A stretch of 32,703 nt of DNA, taken from NCBI GenBank assembly GCA_002699485.1, contig PAAV01000003.1, positions 1 through 32,703 of the forward strand, in the 5' to 3' direction. Below the pieces are notes generated by a model, which did not search any database, was not told where the DNA came from, and saw only the letters and a list, made by a program, of their open reading frames with translations. This document shows positions 25,886 to 32,703 of this stretch, piece after piece (within the stretch, counting starts at the first letter, position 1; each line of letters starts with the position of its first letter). Position numbers and translations under genes: made by a program. The stretch is from Chloroflexota bacterium. Its GTDB lineage: Bacteria; Chloroflexota; Dehalococcoidia; Lucifugimonadales; UBA2962.

Positions 25886-26785
25886 ATGAATGAAGTTGGC
25901 AGAGTAATCACAGCAATGATTACTCCATTTAATGAAAATGGGCAGGTTGATTATGATGAGGCTGCCATATTAGCTGATGCCTTAGTTAATGCAGGCAATG
26001 ATGGATTGGTAATCACAGGAACTACTGGAGAATCGCCTACCCTCACAGAAAAAGAACGACTAAGTCTGTATTCAAGCATTAAAGAATCTGTCGGCGACAG
26101 AGCTTCAATAATTGCTGGCACCGGAACCAACAATACCGCTGAGAGTATAGAGAACAGTATCACCGCTGAAAAGGCTGGAGCTGATGCTGTGCTTCTTGTT
26201 GCACCATCTTATAATAAACCTCCTCAACGTGGGTTATCCTTACATTTCAAATCGATAGCAGACCAAGTGTCTATACCTTGTATTCTCTACAATGTACCTG
26301 GCAGAACAGCTGTAAACATTGACGCAGAAACTACGATTGAACTTAGTAATGTAAGCAATATTATCGGAGTAAAAGAAGCTAGCAGTAATATGGAGCAAAT
26401 CAGTAATATTATAAAAAATACTGATCCTGATTTTAAGGTTTGGAGTGGAAATGATGATGAGACATTCGAAATAATTTCGTTAGGTGGATTTGGAGTGGTG
26501 TCTGTTTCTGGACATTTGATAGCTAATCAAATTAAAAAAATGATCAGTCTAGTATTAAGTGGAGATCGGGAATCTGCATCCAAGCTCGACAAAAACCTTC
26601 TTGATATCAACAAGATTTTATTTATCGTATCTAATCCAATTCCGGTGAAATATGCTGTTAGACAACTAGGCTATAAAGTGGGTGAACCTAGATTGCCATT
26701 AATCAAACTTGATGATGTGTCTGCAAGCAAGGTAGATGAAATTGTTTCAAAACACAGAATCGACCTAGCACCGCGATTTAAATAG
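25886..26785 (+). CDS. dapA: 4-hydroxy-tetrahydrodipicolinate synthase
   Basis: This 299-residue TIM-barrel lyase condenses pyruvate with aspartate semialdehyde, the committed step to lysine and diaminopimelate. The Schiff-base Lys163 is in GVKEAS. GTTGESPTLTEKER holds the catalytic Thr residues, and YNVPGRTAVNID holds the catalytic Tyr and the Arg that binds the semialdehyde. AGAGG-type sequence (GAGGAAT) just upstream is the Shine-Dalgarno, and the ATG directly follows the asd stop, so translation is probably coupled. The relevant homologues also include N-acetylneuraminate lyase, but neighbours dapB and asd decide the function. Confidence 0.96.
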   Translation: MNEVGRVITAMITPFNENGQVDYDEAAILADALVNAGNDGLVITGTTGESPTLTEKERLSLYSSIKESVGDRASIIAGTGTNNTAESIENSITAEKAGADAVLLVAPSYNKPPQRGLSLHFKSIADQVSIPCILYNVPGRTAVNIDAETTIELSNVSNIIGVKEASSNMEQISNIIKNTDPDFKVWSGNDDETFEIISLGGFGVVSVSGHLIANQIKKMISLVLSGDRESASKLDKNLLDINKILFIVSNPIPVKYAVRQLGYKVGEPRLPLIKLDDVSASKVDEIVSKHRIDLAPRFK

Positions 26786-26789
26786 ACCT

Positions 26790-26810
26790 TATAAAACGAT
26801 AATTTTTATA
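26790..26810. terminator. Possible bidirectional terminator between dapA and purA
   Basis: TATAAAA (26790-26796) and TTTTATA (26804-26810) make a 7-bp stem with a 7-nt loop in the 20-nt gap between two convergent stop codons, extending into the purA stop. It has no G-C pairs in the stem, so its stability is low, but the position is right for a shared terminator. Confidence 0.35.
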
Positions 26811-28092
26811 GTATCGATCTTCTTGTAATGGCCTCGTGTCTTTTTGGGCCTGTAGATATTACATCGACTGGACACCCAATAAGGTTTTCAAGTCTCATGA
26901 CGTAGTCGACTGCCTCTTTGGGTAGTTCTCTAAAGCTAGTAGCTCCTGCAGTCGGTTTATCCCACCCAGAATATTCTTCATAAATTGGCTCGCAATGCTG
27001 TAAAAATCCTTGGCCACCTGGCAGCCTGTTGATCCTCTTACCTTCAAACTCATACCCAACGCAAATTTTTATAGAATCAAAACCATCTAAAACATCTAGC
27101 CTAGTCAAAACAACTGAAGAGTATCCATTAATTTTGCTACTATAATTAGCCATTATCGCATCAAACCAACCTACCCTTCGTGGCCTACCAGTAGTAGTGC
27201 CGAATTCCTGTGCTAAATCTCGTATACGGTCTCCAGTATCACCAGTTAACTCAGTTGGGAATGGACCGCCTCCGACTCGCGTGCAATAAGCTTTAAATAC
27301 TCCTATCACACCTGCGATTTGAGTGGGGTGCAAGCCTAACCCAACACTTGCACCTCCAATTGTTGGGTTGGAGGAAGTTACAAAAGGATAGGTTCCGTGA
27401 TCGAGATCAAGTAAAGCTCCTTGGGCTCCTTCAAGCACAACTATCTGATTATCGCTCAATCTCTCATGCAGTATCTCCTCAGCAGCACCAATATAAGGGG
27501 AAAGTGAGAGAGACCATTCTGCACATTTATTAAATACAGCTTCCAACTCCATTGCCTCGCCACCATAAACTTTGGTGATGAAGGCGTTGGCATTATCAAG
27601 GGTTTCTTTGAGACGAGGTTTAAGGGCATCCAGATCTAACAACTCAGAGACTCGTAAACCGTTTCTAGAGGCTTTATCTGCATAAGCTGGCCCGATCCCT
27701 CTACCAGTTGTTCCTATTGCATTGTCGCCTTTGGCTGACTCAGAAAGTTGATCTAATTCAATATGATAAGGCATTATTAAATGTGCCCTTTCACTAATCA
27801 ACAATCTTCCTTCAACATCAATACCTCTAGATTTTAAAGAACTTATTTCTTCCAATAGGCTTGGAGGGTCAACAACAACTCCGCTACCCATGACACTTAG
27901 TGTTTGAGGCCAGAATATCCCTGAAGGTACTTGATGCAGGCTAAAATGACCTTGATCATTTATTACAGTATGCCCTGCATTGTTCCCACCAGCAAAACGT
28001 GCGACTACATCCGCCTTTTCTGACAAAAAGTCGACAATTTTCCCCTTACCTTCATCTCCCCACTGTGCGCCCAATATAGCGTATGCTGGCAA
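26806..28092 (-). CDS. purA: Adenylosuccinate synthetase
   Basis: This 428-residue cytosolic enzyme uses GTP to join aspartate to IMP, the first step from IMP to AMP. The GTP-binding GAQWGDEGKGK lies near residue 7 and GGNNAGHTV near residue 36. GTTGRGIGPAYADK near residue 125 and TTTGRPRRVGWFD near residue 290 are the IMP-binding blocks. TTG at 28092 is chosen because GGAGA lies 7 nt upstream and it gives the usual PAYAILGAQWG start. An in-frame TTG at 28113 would add seven residues and overlap that ribosome-binding site. It is convergent with dapA. No neighbour is a purine gene. Confidence 0.95.
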   Translation of the reverse strand: MPAYAILGAQWGDEGKGKIVDFLSEKADVVARFAGGNNAGHTVINDQGHFSLHQVPSGIFWPQTLSVMGSGVVVDPPSLLEEISSLKSRGIDVEGRLLISERAHLIMPYHIELDQLSESAKGDNAIGTTGRGIGPAYADKASRNGLRVSELLDLDALKPRLKETLDNANAFITKVYGGEAMELEAVFNKCAEWSLSLSPYIGAAEEILHERLSDNQIVVLEGAQGALLDLDHGTYPFVTSSNPTIGGASVGLGLHPTQIAGVIGVFKAYCTRVGGGPFPTELTGDTGDRIRDLAQEFGTTTGRPRRVGWFDAIMANYSSKINGYSSVVLTRLDVLDGFDSIKICVGYEFEGKRINRLPGGQGFLQHCEPIYEEYSGWDKPTAGATSFRELPKEAVDYVMRLENLIGCPVDVISTGPKRHEAITRRSIL

Positions 28093-28188
28093 ATTATTTC
28101 TCCAAATATTCAATAGACATATTAATAAAAAAACTTAATAGAAGTAACGAAAATAATGCATCGATTACATCATAATTTTTTAAAAGCG

Positions 28189-29541
28189 TTAGACCTTAGA
28201 TGTATGTGATGATAATTTTGTCAAAGTAGCGTCAAGCGCATCTATGATAAAGTCGATTTCAGTTTCAGTAACACACAAAGGAGGCGACATTTGTATTACC
28301 CTACTACTCAATGTCCTTAACAATAATCCATTTTTCTTAAATGTATTAACCAACCAACCCCCTAGATCTTCATCATCAATTGTAAATTCACCAACAAGCT
28401 CTATCGCTACCAAAAGACCAATACCTCTAACATCCCCTATTACAGAATGCTTGTCGGAAAGACCATTTAATTTTTCAATGAAATACCTCCCCTTAACTGC
28501 AGAGGCTTCAACCAGATCTTCTTGCTCTATTATATTTATGTTTTCTAGTGCCGAAGCAGTTGAAACAGGGTGTCCTCCAGCAGTAAGAGCAGCATAAAAA
28601 ATATTTTCTTTCCCAGCAAATGCATCTGCTACTTTTGTAGAGACTATTGTTGCCCCTATTGGTACATAACTACTGCCTAGACCTTTTGCGAGTGTCATTA
28701 TATCGGGCGTAACACCAAAGTGTTCAATTCCAAACATGCGTCCAGTTCTTCCAAACCCGCACACCACTTCATCATCAATCAGCAAAATACCGTATCGATC
28801 ACAAATCTCTCTAACTATGGGCCAATATTCTTGTCCAGGAACAACAGCGCCAAGAGACGAAGTTATTGGTTCACCTATAATTGCCGCAATCGTATCCGGA
28901 CCGTTTTGAATAATTAAATTTTCAATATCTTGAGCACACAATACAGCACACTCTGAAGGAGATTTGCCTCCCCATGAGCAGCTGAAGGGATTAGGTTGGG
29001 AAGCATAAATCATACCTAAGGGGCCGGGTTCGTACTGATTTAAGCCTAAAGAAGCTGGCCTACCAAGCCAGGCCACTCCAGATGTAGCTCCATGGTAGCT
29101 TCCGTATCTACTAATTATTTTATACCGACCTTTATCACCTCTCCTTACATGGTAAGCTCGGGCCATTCTGACGGCTATCTCATTTGCCTCCGACCCGCCA
29201 GAAACTGGCCATACTCGACTCAAATCTCCAGGAGTAATTTCTGCTAATTTTTCGGCAAGCAAAGCATTTGGGAAAGTGGTGGTTTGCTCCGGATAATATG
29301 ATAGCTCAAGCATTTGATTCTTAACTACATCAGCCATTTGCTTCCTACCATATCCGATATTTACGGAAGAATATCCGCCATTGACATCCAACCATGTATT
29401 ACCCTCAATATCAGTGACAGAAATACCGTTTGCACGGTCAATAATCATTGGCTCACCAGATGCAGCCATATCATCCCAGCCTTTAGCCTGCATCCAAAGA
29501 TGCCTATTTGCCTTTCCCTGTAATTCAGTTTTAATTGTCAC
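28189..29541 (-). CDS. Class III (omega-type) aminotransferase, second of a tandem pair
   Basis: This 450-residue PLP enzyme belongs to the class III aminotransferases that act on omega-amino acids, amines, taurine or ornithine with pyruvate or 2-oxoglutarate. The PLP Lys286 is in TLAKGLGSSYVP. The PLP-binding SGGSEANEIAVRMARAYH is near residue 120, and LLIDDEVVCGFGRTG carries the Asp that contacts the pyridine nitrogen. GTG at 29541 is preferred over the ATG at 29562. AGGGAG lies 7 nt upstream of it, and the GTG overlaps the TGA of the paralogue upstream by 4 nt, suggesting coupling. It shares motif after motif with that neighbour. QPNPFSCSWGG is reminiscent of taurine-pyruvate aminotransferases. 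Substrate not determined. Confidence 0.9.
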   Translation of the reverse strand: MTIKTELQGKANRHLWMQAKGWDDMAASGEPMIIDRANGISVTDIEGNTWLDVNGGYSSVNIGYGRKQMADVVKNQMLELSYYPEQTTTFPNALLAEKLAEITPGDLSRVWPVSGGSEANEIAVRMARAYHVRRGDKGRYKIISRYGSYHGATSGVAWLGRPASLGLNQYEPGPLGMIYASQPNPFSCSWGGKSPSECAVLCAQDIENLIIQNGPDTIAAIIGEPITSSLGAVVPGQEYWPIVREICDRYGILLIDDEVVCGFGRTGRMFGIEHFGVTPDIMTLAKGLGSSYVPIGATIVSTKVADAFAGKENIFYAALTAGGHPVSTASALENINIIEQEDLVEASAVKGRYFIEKLNGLSDKHSVIGDVRGIGLLVAIELVGEFTIDDEDLGGWLVNTFKKNGLLLRTLSSRVIQMSPPLCVTETEIDFIIDALDATLTKLSSHTSKV

Positions 29542-30920
29542 GCAAATCTCCCTACGCCACATTCACCTTCAAACTCCCACAATCCAAGATCAACAGCATG
29601 AACTATTTCATCAACCTCTTGGCGAGTTATACATAATGGAGGGCCAAAATGCAGTATGTTTTCCCGAGCTCTAAAAATTAACCCTTTGGATTTGAACTTC
29701 TCAGTCAACCTAACCCCGATTTGAACATCCGGATCAAATCCAGCTTTGGTTTGTCTGTCACTTACAAGTTCCATAGCCAAAAACAAACCAATACCTCTAA
29801 CATCGCCAACATAAGGGTGATCCTGAATCATATTTTCAAGCTGATCTTTGAAATACCCACCAACTTCTTTGGCATTATCAACCATATTTTCTTCTTCAAT
29901 TATCGATATGTTTTTAAGCGCTGCTGCAGCTGATACTGGATGTCCACTATTGGTTAAGACATGTTTCAGCGAAGAATCTCCCCCTGAAAAACTATCAGCA
30001 ATACGATCGCTCACAATCGTTCCAGCCATAGGCAAGTATGCACTAATAATCCCTTTAGCCACGGTCATAATATCTGGAGCTACATTGAAGTGTTCCATGG
30101 CAAACATTTTTCCTGTTCTACCAAAACCGCATACGACTTCATCAGCAATCATTATTACGCCATATCGATCACATATTTCCCGCACCATAGACCAATATTC
30201 TTTAGACGGCACCGGAGCTCCTTGAGGGATAGCAATTGGCTCTCCGATAAACGCTGATATTGTTTCAGGTCCGTAAAACAAAATCGTATCCTCAATAGCC
30301 TGAGCACAAAGTATGGCACACTCAGATTCAGTTTTTCCGCCAAACTCACATCTATATGGATTTGGTTGAGGCACATGAAGCATACCAGGATAAGCAGGCC
30401 CATAATCAGCCTTTTGAACTGCGGGGCCATCACCGGTCCAAAGAACCCCACCTGTCATTCCATGATACGAGCCTTTTCTGCTTATGACACGATAACGTCC
30501 TGGTTCTCCACGATGGTTATGATATGCCTTTGCAATCTTTAATGCAGTTTCATTGGCCTCAGACCCACCTGTGGAAAAAAACACTCGGTTAAGATCACCT
30601 GGTGCTAATTCAGCAAGTTTCTCGGCTAATTTGATTACTGTCTCTGTGGTAGTACCAATTGGGCAAAAGGGAGTTTTATTGATCTGGTCGTATGCAGCTT
30701 GAGCAATTTCAGGCCTTCCATAGCCAATATTTACACAACTATAACCAGCATTGACATCTATCCAGTTATTTCCCTGGCTATCAGTAACCCTCAAACCCTT
30801 TCCAGAAGTAATAACATGAGGACCACCGGACTCAGCCATTTCCGTCCAATCTCGATTATGAATCCATAAATTATTTAAAGCCTTTAAACGAACATGTTCT
30901 ATTTCGGCCGGCGTATTCAT
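29538..30920 (-). CDS. Class III (omega-type) aminotransferase, first of a tandem pair
   Basis: This 460-residue PLP enzyme is paralogous to the gene directly downstream. The PLP Lys289 is in TVAKGIISAYLP. STGGSEANETALKIAKAYH and IADEVVCGFGRTG are the other cofactor-binding blocks, and HVPQPNPYRCEFGGKTESEC is the conserved Cys-containing loop shared with the neighbour. ATG at 30920 is preferred because AGGATA lies 9 nt upstream; a frame reaching back to 31013 gives an N-terminus unlike the family. It heads the two-gene unit. A divergent tRNA promoter lies about 120 nt upstream. No transporter or dehydrogenase for a likely substrate is in this window, so the pathway is open. Confidence 0.91.
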   Translation of the reverse strand: MNTPAEIEHVRLKALNNLWIHNRDWTEMAESGGPHVITSGKGLRVTDSQGNNWIDVNAGYSCVNIGYGRPEIAQAAYDQINKTPFCPIGTTTETVIKLAEKLAELAPGDLNRVFFSTGGSEANETALKIAKAYHNHRGEPGRYRVISRKGSYHGMTGGVLWTGDGPAVQKADYGPAYPGMLHVPQPNPYRCEFGGKTESECAILCAQAIEDTILFYGPETISAFIGEPIAIPQGAPVPSKEYWSMVREICDRYGVIMIADEVVCGFGRTGKMFAMEHFNVAPDIMTVAKGIISAYLPMAGTIVSDRIADSFSGGDSSLKHVLTNSGHPVSAAAALKNISIIEEENMVDNAKEVGGYFKDQLENMIQDHPYVGDVRGIGLFLAMELVSDRQTKAGFDPDVQIGVRLTEKFKSKGLIFRARENILHFGPPLCITRQEVDEIVHAVDLGLWEFEGECGVGRFA

Positions 30921-31037
30921 AAAAAATATCCTATCTATAAGATGATCAAGATCTGTCTCCAAAAGTATATGTCTGGGTATTACACACTTACAAGCTTTTA
31001 GAGTAAAAACCAACTAACTAAAGCACTCATTTTCACT

Positions 31038-31067
31038 TTGACTCAGTTAGACTGACTGTAATAATAT
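31038..31067 (+). promoter_or_regulatory. Promoter of the tRNA-Met gene
   Basis: TTGACT (31038-31043) and TAATAT (31062-31067) are close to the sigma-70 consensus with an 18-nt spacer. Transcription would start about 31074, 13 nt before the mature tRNA. Confidence 0.6.
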
Positions 31068-31086
31068 TTTTAGTGTAACTTAATTC

Positions 31087-31161
31087 GGCTACGTAGCTCA
31101 GAGGCAGAGCGGGCGCTTCATAAGCGCTAGGTCACAGGTTCGAGCCCTGTCGTAGCCACCA
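31087..31161 (+). tRNA. tRNA-Met (CAT), elongator type
   Basis: The cloverleaf is complete. GGCTACG (31087-31093) pairs perfectly with CGTAGCC (31151-31157). The D-arm GCTC/GAGC, the anticodon stem GGCGC/GCGCT (one G-T pair) around loop TTCATAA with anticodon CAT, and the T-arm ACAGG/CCTGT all form. CCA is encoded (31159-31161). Acceptor pairing and the absence of an initiator-type GGG/CCC anticodon stem exclude the initiator. The sequence is very like E. coli metT, so elongator Met is preferred, although an Ile tRNA with lysidine-modified CAT cannot be fully excluded. The D-loop is short. It is a single gene facing the downstream convergent membrane-protein gene. Confidence 0.93.
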
Positions 31162-31170
31162 AAATAATAT

Positions 31171-31986
31171 TTAAGCCCGGTAAACACTATATGCTGTTTT
31201 AAGTTGACTTTCCTGAAACTCTAGTGGTTTCTCACCTGAAGCAAATTCGTATAAAGCAGCTTTGTAGATTCCTTCTAGAGTGTATATTATTGTCACAGAC
31301 GCAGCCGCGAATAATACTCCAATTACTAGGCCAAAAGTCTGATCAATCAATCCAAAGAACCATCCAATAGCAGCGCTGATAATTAAGGCTAAAATTTGAA
31401 AAATCCCAAATCCGAAATTAGCTGTTATTTGGTTGCCCCAAGTACTTTTAAACAAACTGGTTGACTTCTTTATTGCAGCAAAAGGGCTTAAGTTTTCAGA
31501 AACAATAATTGGAACCACGAAGAAGGTCATCATAGTCCAGCCGGCCTGTAGCAAACTGCCGAGGATTTGACCAACTATACCTCTTCTATTCCCCTTTATA
31601 GCGGCTATTAGAATCGCCACAATAGTTACAATTATCGACCATATCAAAATATGATGGATATGCTTTATTGCGTGTGAAAAACCCGAGTAAACATTTGGGT
31701 CACCGCCACGTAATCTTTCCAAAGCAGCAGAAACTAAAGCTGAATTGAAAAATACAATTATGAAATTAGAAACAAAAACAATAACAACATAGACTGCTAT
31801 TGGCTGCCCTTCTTCTTCAGTGTTATCTAGGCCAATTGCTCCAAAGGACCACATGAGTGCTAAAAATATTGCTATGCAGGCTGCAGCCAATAACGGAAAT
31901 AAAACTAATTCCTTGTCTTTTTGAAGCACATTAGCTGATGCTTTCATCATCGCCAAAGTTCTCGATATATTTCCAAAAAATCCCAT
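31171..31986 (-). CDS. Polytopic membrane protein, DUF6159-like
   Basis: This 271-residue integral membrane protein has about six hydrophobic segments: near residues 27-50, 65-90, 113-130, 140-165, 190-215 and 220-245. The cytoplasmic N-terminus MGFFGNISRTLAMMKASANV and the loops SALVSAALERLRGGDP and LSPFAAIKKSTSLFKSTWGN match a bacterial family of uncharacterised 'glycerophosphoryl-diester-phosphodiesterase-membrane-domain-like' proteins that I believe is DUF6159. That name is from memory and should be checked. AAAGGTAG precedes the ATG. It is convergent with the tRNA gene, and its stop lies 9 nt from the tRNA end. No function can be given from sequence. Confidence 0.8.
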   Translation of the reverse strand: MGFFGNISRTLAMMKASANVLQKDKELVLFPLLAAACIAIFLALMWSFGAIGLDNTEEEGQPIAVYVVIVFVSNFIIVFFNSALVSAALERLRGGDPNVYSGFSHAIKHIHHILIWSIIVTIVAILIAAIKGNRRGIVGQILGSLLQAGWTMMTFFVVPIIVSENLSPFAAIKKSTSLFKSTWGNQITANFGFGIFQILALIISAAIGWFFGLIDQTFGLVIGVLFAAASVTIIYTLEGIYKAALYEFASGEKPLEFQESQLKTAYSVYRA

Positions 31987-32105
31987 ATATTTCTACCTTT
32001 TGTTATTGTTTTGCAATGCAAAGATTTTACCAGACAATAGCCTGAATTATATTACTTATAAAATTAGTTGCTCGTTTTTTTCAGCTGTTTAGGACATGTT
32101 TTTGT

Positions 32106-32703
32106 TCAACAATCAGTAGCAAATTTTAGAGTGTATTCCGGGAAATTGTCTCCACGACGAGAAACATCACCACCACCAACAATTAGAACAGCACAATCTT
32201 CCATAAGTGTTGCCGTTAATAAAGTTCTTCCCTCAGGCAAACTAGTGATTCTTGTCCATTCATTGTCTAGCACATCATATTCTTCAACCACTGTTATCCC
32301 TGAGCCAAGTTGATTTGCACCCCCAAACAGAATGACTTTATCTTTATAGGGAACACCCCCTAGAGCTTGCGAAATTAATATAGCAACATGGTCTTGTCTT
32401 GGAAAGTCCATGTTGCTAACTTCTGTCCATTGATCAGAATGCGGATCATATATCTCAGCAGATATTCCTGGATACTGGTCTTTGGATTCAGGCTCCAGGG
32501 CAGTAGCACCTCCAGTAATGAGCACCCTACCATCCGATAAAAGTGTGGATTGATGTCCTAATCTGGCATAGTGCATATTGTTAGCGACTGTCCATGTCTT
32601 AGTATTAGGGTCATATACTTCTGCAGATGCCAGTGTTTCACCAGGAACTACTGATTCCAGACCTCCAGTTACGAACACTCGACCATCTTTTAGCTTTATT
32701 GCA
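32106..32703 (-). CDS. Kelch-repeat protein, C-terminal part (5' end beyond window)
   Basis: A minus-strand reading frame is open from the right edge to the TGA at 32106, giving 199 codons plus one base (198 residues and the stop). At least three kelch-type blades are visible, each with the DGRV-[FL]-[IV]-TGG opening (KDGRVFVTGG, SDGRVLITGG, KDKVILFGG) and the AE[VI]YDP-W linker (ASAEVYDPNTKTWT, SAEIYDPHSDQWT). The last blade ends VLIVGGGD before the tail TLKFATDC. Kelch propellers of this kind are often secreted or surface-exposed, but the N-terminus is off the window, so no signal peptide can be seen. It may be a galactose-oxidase-like or binding protein. It is not complete enough to assign a role. 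Confidence 0.88.
   Translation of the reverse strand, partial: AIKLKDGRVFVTGGLESVVPGETLASAEVYDPNTKTWTVANNMHYARLGHQSTLLSDGRVLITGGATALEPESKDQYPGISAEIYDPHSDQWTEVSNMDFPRQDHVAILISQALGGVPYKDKVILFGGANQLGSGITVVEEYDVLDNEWTRITSLPEGRTLLTATLMEDCAVLIVGGGDVSRRGDNFPEYTLKFATDC

Noticed and set aside
1-32703. CRISPR array, prophage, transposon, toxin-antitoxin or biosynthetic cluster
   Set aside because: No direct-repeat/spacer series, recombinase, transposase or paired small ORFs of that kind were found on either strand.

Overview
This window looks like chromosomal DNA from an AT-rich, free-living bacterium, most likely a marine Chloroflexota of the Dehalococcoidia/SAR202 type. That placement is an inference. 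It rests on the short Thermus/Chloroflexi-style EF-Ts, a solute-binding lipoprotein with a charged Val/Glu/Lys linker after its lipobox, the uninterrupted order rpsB-tsf-pyrH-frr-uppS-cdsA-dxr-rseP-ispG-proS, an LLM monooxygenase next to an SDR, and frequent TTG starts. I see no phage, transposon, CRISPR array or integrase. Almost everything is housekeeping.

Layout. A fragment of a minus-strand gene lies at the left edge (1-146). Positions 224-4847 hold a plus-strand run: cytidylate kinase, PlsC-type acyltransferase, a glutaminase-less GlmS-like sugar isomerase, an MFS exporter and an alpha/beta hydrolase. Positions 4851-8632 hold a minus-strand ferric-iron-type ABC transporter (binding lipoprotein, permease, ATPase). 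Next come a minus-strand SDR and an LLM oxidoreductase (8847-10976). The core minus-strand operon reads leftward from about 21150 to 11051. It makes S2, EF-Ts, UMP kinase, ribosome recycling factor, undecaprenyl-PP synthase, CdsA, Dxr, site-2 protease, IspG and ProRS, joining translation, isoprenoid/lipid carrier supply and envelope proteolysis. Divergent from it are rpsO and pnp, followed by dapB-asd-dapA (lysine/diaminopimelate pathway). Then come minus-strand purA, two tandem paralogous class III aminotransferases, a plus-strand tRNA-Met, a polytopic membrane protein and a kelch-type protein that runs off the right edge.

No large undescribed system is evident. The best leads are two structured leaders in the divergent rpsB/rpsO region. 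The S2 transcript starts with a 10-bp bulged stem right at a predicted extended -10 promoter. The S15 transcript carries a nested stem ending 12 nt before a start codon without a Shine-Dalgarno. Both fit autogenous ribosomal-protein control but match nothing I recognise in detail. Other points are the iron permease, whose ideal ribosome-binding site faces no canonical start codon; a GlmS isomerase domain without its glutaminase but with all three catalytic residues; an S2 protein with a charged N-terminal extension; and a duplicated aminotransferase pair of unknown substrate.
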